Origin: JBBIWA01 sp037439425
GTDB lineage: Bacteria; Acidobacteriota; Blastocatellia; RBC074
Length of the DNA: 37,749 nucleotides
Assembly (NCBI GenBank): GCA_037439425.1
Contig: JBBIWA010000059.1
Location: 1-37,749 of the forward strand
Direction: 5' to 3'
Below are positions 34,556-37,749 of the stretch, piece after piece. The notes below the pieces were generated by a model, which saw nothing but the letters and a program-made list of their open reading frames with translations, ran no database searches and was not told where the DNA came from. Numbering within the stretch: the stretch's first letter is position 1; every line of letters begins with the position of its first letter. The translations under genes and the position numbers were made by a program.

Positions 34556-36082
34556 ATGATTTTAGGTATAGACTTCGGCACCACACGGAGTGTGGTTGCT
34601 GCCTTAGATCGAGGCAACTATCCTGTCATCAGTTTTCACACCGAGAGTGGCGACGCGCAGCCGTGGTATCCGTCACTGGTGGCAGCGCGCGCGGGAGAGT
34701 GTCTATTTGGCTTCAGCGCAGCCGAACGCCAGAACGAGCCGGGCTGGTTAATGTTGCGCTCCTTCAAGCGCCTGTTGCGCACTCTTGGCCCCAACTCTCC
34801 CATCGCGCTAGGCCAGCATTCGCTCACGGCGCTGGAGCTGCTGACGGGATTTTTCCATCAGCTGCGCCGGGACTTGATTGAACGCTCCAATCTCCGCCGC
34901 AAGTCAAAAGGGCCATTTGAAGCGATGATCTCGGTGCCGGCCAATGCCAACAGCAATCAACGCTTCATCACGCTCGAAGCTTTCCGCCGCGCCGGCTTCA
35001 CAGTGCGCGGGATGATCAACGAGCCATCAGCCGCAGGCATCGAGTATGCACATCATTACCTCAGCCAAACGGCTGGCTCGCACCGTGAGCAGGTGGTGAT
35101 TTACGATCTCGGTGGTGGCACCTTTGATGCTTCGGTCATTAACATCGCTGAGCGCCGCCACGAAGTGATCAGCAGCGACGGGATCGCTCAACTTGGCGGT
35201 GACGATTTCGATCAGATTCTGCTGGAGCTGGCGCTCGGTCAAGCCGGCATCTCCGTTCTGGATCTATCAGAACTGGAATGCTACAGACTGCTGGAAGAGT
35301 GTCGCGAAAAGAAAGAAGGGCTGCATCCCAATACGCGCAAGATCGCGATTGACCTGGGGCGCGCGCTGGCAGAAGCAGGCGAGGTCATCATCAACGTCAA
35401 TGATTTTTACGAACGCTGTCGCCCGCTTCTGCAGCGGACGATAGCCACAATGGAGAGAGTGATGCAAAAAGCTCCCCTCTCAGGCGGGCCTTCGGTGACA
35501 GCCATCTACCTGGTGGGAGGCTCCAGCCAGCTGCCCCTCGTGTCGCGCTTGCTGCGTGAACGCTACGGTCGCCAGGTGCGCAAATCTACTTATCCCCATG
35601 CGGCCACGGCCATTGGCTTGGCGATTATGGCTGATACTGAGGCAGGTTACTCTTTGCGCGAACGCTTCACCCGCCATTTTGGAGTGTGGCGTGAAGCTGA
35701 GGAGGGGCGCGCCATCACTTTCGATGTCTTGTTCGAGAAAGACACGCCGCTACCTGAGGCCGGTCAGGCGCAGCTTATCTGCTCACGCCGCTATCGCCCG
35801 GCGCACAACATCGGTCACTTCCGTTATCTCGAATGCAGCGACGTAGACGAGCAGGGTCAGCCCAGCGGTGATCTCACTCCGTGGGATGAAGTCTACTTTC
35901 CCTTCGATCCAGCACTGCAAAACGAATCGCACCTGGAACGCATTCCGATCATCCGCAATCACCTCGGTGAGCACCTTATCGAAGAACGTTACTCGTGCAA
36001 TCAGCACGGTATCATCGAGGTCGAGATTATCAACCATGCGACTGACTGCCGCCGCAGCTACCAGTTGCGCGGCAAGAAGTGA
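34556..36082 (+). CDS. Hsp70-like ATPase lacking the C-terminal lid
   Basis: The 508-residue product has the actin/Hsp70 ATPase motifs: phosphate-1 GIDFGTTRS (4-12), connect-1 NEPSAAGIEYA (about 156-166), phosphate-2 YDLGGGTFDASV (about 182-193) and adenosine VGGSSQLPLV (about 319-328). About 135 residues follow, ending NQHGIIEVEIINHATDCRRSYQL, which resembles a reduced substrate-binding beta domain. DnaK's helical lid of about 100 residues and the EEVD-like tail are missing, and DnaK-type proteins are longer (about 610-640 residues). It is therefore a divergent Hsp70 relative (HscA/YegD-like class), not the housekeeping DnaK. No dnaJ or grpE is next to it. Its client is unknown. Confidence 0.82.
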   Translation: MILGIDFGTTRSVVAALDRGNYPVISFHTESGDAQPWYPSLVAARAGECLFGFSAAERQNEPGWLMLRSFKRLLRTLGPNSPIALGQHSLTALELLTGFFHQLRRDLIERSNLRRKSKGPFEAMISVPANANSNQRFITLEAFRRAGFTVRGMINEPSAAGIEYAHHYLSQTAGSHREQVVIYDLGGGTFDASVINIAERRHEVISSDGIAQLGGDDFDQILLELALGQAGISVLDLSELECYRLLEECREKKEGLHPNTRKIAIDLGRALAEAGEVIINVNDFYERCRPLLQRTIATMERVMQKAPLSGGPSVTAIYLVGGSSQLPLVSRLLRERYGRQVRKSTYPHAATAIGLAIMADTEAGYSLRERFTRHFGVWREAEEGRAITFDVLFEKDTPLPEAGQAQLICSRRYRPAHNIGHFRYLECSDVDEQGQPSGDLTPWDEVYFPFDPALQNESHLERIPIIRNHLGEHLIEERYSCNQHGIIEVEIINHATDCRRSYQLRGKK

Positions 36083-36105
36083 GCGGATAACTTGCCATTA
36101 TCAAC

Positions 36106-36735
36106 ATGAACTTCTTCTTTCTTCAGACCGGACTGAAAAGGTTCAGTTTCTGGCTGCAAACACTGGGTGCTGGCGGGCTGTTTATGCTGGCGCTGCTCGA
36201 TTCTGCAGCGACGCCCACTGCTGGCGCGCCTGATGCGTTGTTGTTAGTGCTGGCCACTCAAGGCCAGGCATTCTTTGCTGCTCTGGTCGCGACGCTTGGT
36301 TCGACTGCAGGCTGCGTGATTCTCTATTTGATATCGCGCGCAGCCGGAGCTGTTGCGCTCAACCGTTTCAGCGAGGTTGCGCGCGAGCGCACCTTGCGCT
36401 GGCTTGCCAGATACGATCTGCTGGCGATCTTTGTCGCAGTGATTTTGCCGCCGCCGTTCCCGCTAAAAGTCTTCGTCGTTTCAGCCGGAGTGCTGCGCTT
36501 GCGTCTCAGCCGTTTCATTGCTGCGGTCTTGCTCGGGCGAGCCCTTCGTTACGGGCTGCTGGCGTGGCTGGCTTATCACTATGGTGATGAAGCGAAAGAG
36601 CTCTTCGCGCTGCACTACCGTCAGATCGGGTTGAGCCTGGCGCTGGCGCTGATCACTGGATGGTTGCTCTACCGCCTTATCAAGCGTCGCCGCGTGGGAG
36701 GCTCCTCATCCCGAGCAACAGGCGTAGCTGATTGA
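36106..36735 (+). CDS. Small VTT/DedA-like membrane protein
   Basis: The 209-residue product has about five hydrophobic segments and the pattern of VTT (SNARE-associated/DedA) proteins: SAATPTAGAPDALLLVLATQG, STAGCVILYLISRAAG, ILPPPFPLKVFVVSAGVLRLRLSRF and LLGRALRYGLLAWLAYHYGD. The PPPFPLK and GRALRYG wordings match the YqaA/DedA-type core. Relatives are thought to move lipids across the inner membrane or support membrane homeostasis. It starts 23 bases after the Hsp70-like gene and is probably co-transcribed with it. Confidence 0.75.
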   Translation: MNFFFLQTGLKRFSFWLQTLGAGGLFMLALLDSAATPTAGAPDALLLVLATQGQAFFAALVATLGSTAGCVILYLISRAAGAVALNRFSEVARERTLRWLARYDLLAIFVAVILPPPFPLKVFVVSAGVLRLRLSRFIAAVLLGRALRYGLLAWLAYHYGDEAKELFALHYRQIGLSLALALITGWLLYRLIKRRRVGGSSSRATGVAD

Positions 36736-36756
36736 GATTTTACTGCTTAAATCTCA
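36733..36756 (+). terminator. Hairpin overlapping the stop codon of the VTT gene
   Basis: TGAGATTT (36733-36740) and AAATCTCA (36749-36756) form a perfect 8-bp AT-rich stem around an 8-base loop; the TGA stop is the first three bases of the stem. No T-run follows. It may mark the 3' end of the Hsp70-VTT transcript. Confidence 0.4.
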
Positions 36757-36899
36757 GCTGGATGGATGGCTGGTGATTACTGCCACCTGGTTAACCGCAG
36801 ACCTCTTTAAAAGCGCCGATGCTGGAGCGTGCGCTGCGTGCTTCCACAGGCAGGGAGACAACTTTTGAATCCTGGTTGCGTGACATCTCCCAGAGCGAG
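36757..36899. other. Spacer, nothing recognised
   Basis: About 140 bases between the VTT gene and the decayed SPFH gene. No gene, repeat or clear signal was found. Confidence 0.4.
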
Positions 36900-37300
36900 T
36901 CAATGTATCTTATTCATAATTAGGTACTCCGCAGAGGTGCCCTGCTGGGAAGTGATCGCTTCAGCGATGTGACGAATGGTACAAGAGCTGACGATAGCAC
37001 CTGAACTGATACAGCTGATGGGAAGTGATCGCTTCAGCGATGTGACGAATGGACTCGGCTTCGGCAAAAGGGAACTGAGCCTGGGCTGTGCCTTCAGCCT
37101 GCAAGAGTGCGGCCTGTTTTTCACCGTCGGTGCGCATGATGGCAACCTGCTTTTCGTCTTCCGTGCGCGCTGGTCGCGACTCGCTTCTCCCTCTCGGTTT
37201 GTCAAACCAGTGCGCTGCGATTGCCTTCAGCGGTCATCTGTTTCTCCATCGTGATGCGCACGTCCGCGGGTGGTTTAATGTCCTTCGGTTCAACGCGTCT
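36900..37300 (-). pseudogene. Decayed SPFH/slipin (stomatin-like) gene, 3' part
   Basis: Reading the minus strand from 37300, one frame gives RRVEPKDIKPPADVRITMEK and QMTAEGNRSALV, then a stop. A second frame gives ARTEDEKQVAIMRTDGEKQA, ALLQAEGTAQAQ and AEAESIRHIAEAITS. A third ends IRHIAEAITSQQGTSAEYLI MNKIH. These are the successive C-terminal pieces of a Band-7/slipin protein (the EKQM-AE and AEGEKQA-type coiled coil, then IAEAI and the short end). At least two frame changes break it, and a 34-bp segment is duplicated. The gene is cut exactly at the first CRISPR repeat; its 5' half is missing. Confidence 0.65.
36946..37052. repeat. 34-bp direct repeat inside the SPFH remnant
   Basis: The 34 bases from TGGGAAGTG to GACGAATGG occur at 36946-36979 and identically at 37019-37052, 73 bases apart. 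On the minus strand they code for the IRHIAEAITS wording. The 73-base offset is not a multiple of three, so the duplication itself changes the reading frame. Confidence 0.9.
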
Positions 37301-37749
37301 GTTTCAATCCACGCCGCACCTCATCAGCGCGGCGAACTAATATCTGCTAGGAGCCTTAGTGCTCCCAGCCTAGTTTCAATCCACGCCGCACCTCATCAGC
37401 GCGGCGAACCCTTAACAAAAAGGAGCTACAATGCAATACACAATGTTTCAATCCACGCCGCACCTCATCAGCGCGGCGAACGAGCAATATGAGGAGATTG
37501 ATTAATCTCCTCGTTTGTTTCAATCCACGCCGCACCTCATCAGCGCGGCGAACCCTTCAACGGCACTCTCCAGGCTCCTCATGAGGGTGTTTCAATCCAC
37601 GCCGCACCTCATCAGCGCGGCGAACGTGCTGTTGTTTTTTGTCCAGTCTCGTGCAGGCTGGTTTCAATCCACGCCGCACCTCATCAGCGCGGCGAACGAT
37701 TCTGGCAGAGGTTTCTCGGCAAGATGTATCAAGTTTCAATACACGCCGC
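37301..37749 (-). CRISPR. CRISPR array, 37-nt repeats with six 35-nt spacers, cut by the window edge
   Basis: Six complete, identical 37-base repeats start at 37301, 37373, 37445, 37517, 37589 and 37661; a seventh is cut at 37733-37749. On the plus strand each begins GTTTCAATCC and ends GCGGCGAAC. All six spacers are exactly 35 bases (37338, 37410, 37482, 37554, 37626 and 37698 onward) and differ from one another. The partial seventh repeat has A instead of C at position 9. Read on the minus strand, the repeat ends in ATTGAAAC, the 5' handle of many type I and III crRNAs, and has a CGCCGC/GCGGCG stem. Transcription is therefore likely from the right, with the leader and cas genes outside the window. 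The subtype cannot be assigned. Confidence 0.95.

Noticed and set aside
37088..37492. Plus-strand frame containing repeated VSIHAAPHQRGE peptides
   Set aside because: The repeated peptides are translations of the CRISPR repeats; such spurious proteins are well known at array edges.
37557..37739. Minus-strand 60-codon frame with repeated RRADEVRRGLK
   Set aside because: It is the CRISPR array read in the other direction, not a gene.

Overview
The window looks like a chromosomal segment of an acidobacterium, perhaps Blastocatellia (an inference; no rRNA or tRNA gene is present to confirm it). The signs are moderately high GC, a very large Oar-type TonB-dependent receptor with an N-terminal carboxypeptidase-regulatory-like domain, a membrane-anchored regulator of the kind found beside such receptors, a di-haem peroxidase with an extra C-terminal beta-rich domain, and intergenic spacers built from degenerate 7-8 nt tandem repeats.

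Layout. 0.5-7.0 kb: a translation/RNA cluster on the + strand (rimP, nusA, infB, rbfA, an nrnA-like DHH phosphoesterase), preceded by a hairpin with a T-run. 7.1-11.2 kb: a DUF4912 protein, an exported DUF3943-like protein and a GH57 alpha-glucan branching enzyme. 11.2-14.2 kb: an AraC-family regulator converging on a di-haem cytochrome c peroxidase-like protein. 14.4-21.2 kb: a complete SUF iron-sulfur cluster operon (Rrf2 regulator, sufB, sufC, Rieske protein, 7Fe-type ferredoxin, sufD, sufS, sufU). One perfect palindrome of IscR/Rrf2 type sits on the regulator's promoter and a second, imperfect copy lies before sufB. 21.3-22.2 kb: a protein with two DUF2889-like halves.

22.3-32.6 kb is the most distinctive part. 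It is a minus-strand set of TonB-dependent receptor, alkaline phosphatase, beta-propeller phytase and a CBM9-like/DUF5916 outer-membrane barrel protein, with a divergent membrane-bound regulator. Together they suggest a dedicated system for taking phosphorus from phytate and other organophosphates. The start of the phytase gene carries a 76-nt segment 79% identical to part of the receptor gene, in the same strand and frame. The roughly 0.6-kb divergent control region is crowded with inverted repeats.

32.6-36.8 kb: a spacer with heptamer repeats and a truncated PPOX-type gene start, then an EamA transporter, an Hsp70-like ATPase without the C-terminal lid, and a small VTT/DedA-like membrane protein. 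36.9-37.7 kb: a decayed SPFH/slipin gene that stops exactly where a CRISPR array begins (37-nt repeats, six spacers all 35 nt, running off the window). The repeat ends suggest transcription on the minus strand. No cas gene, transposase, tRNA or rRNA was recognised.
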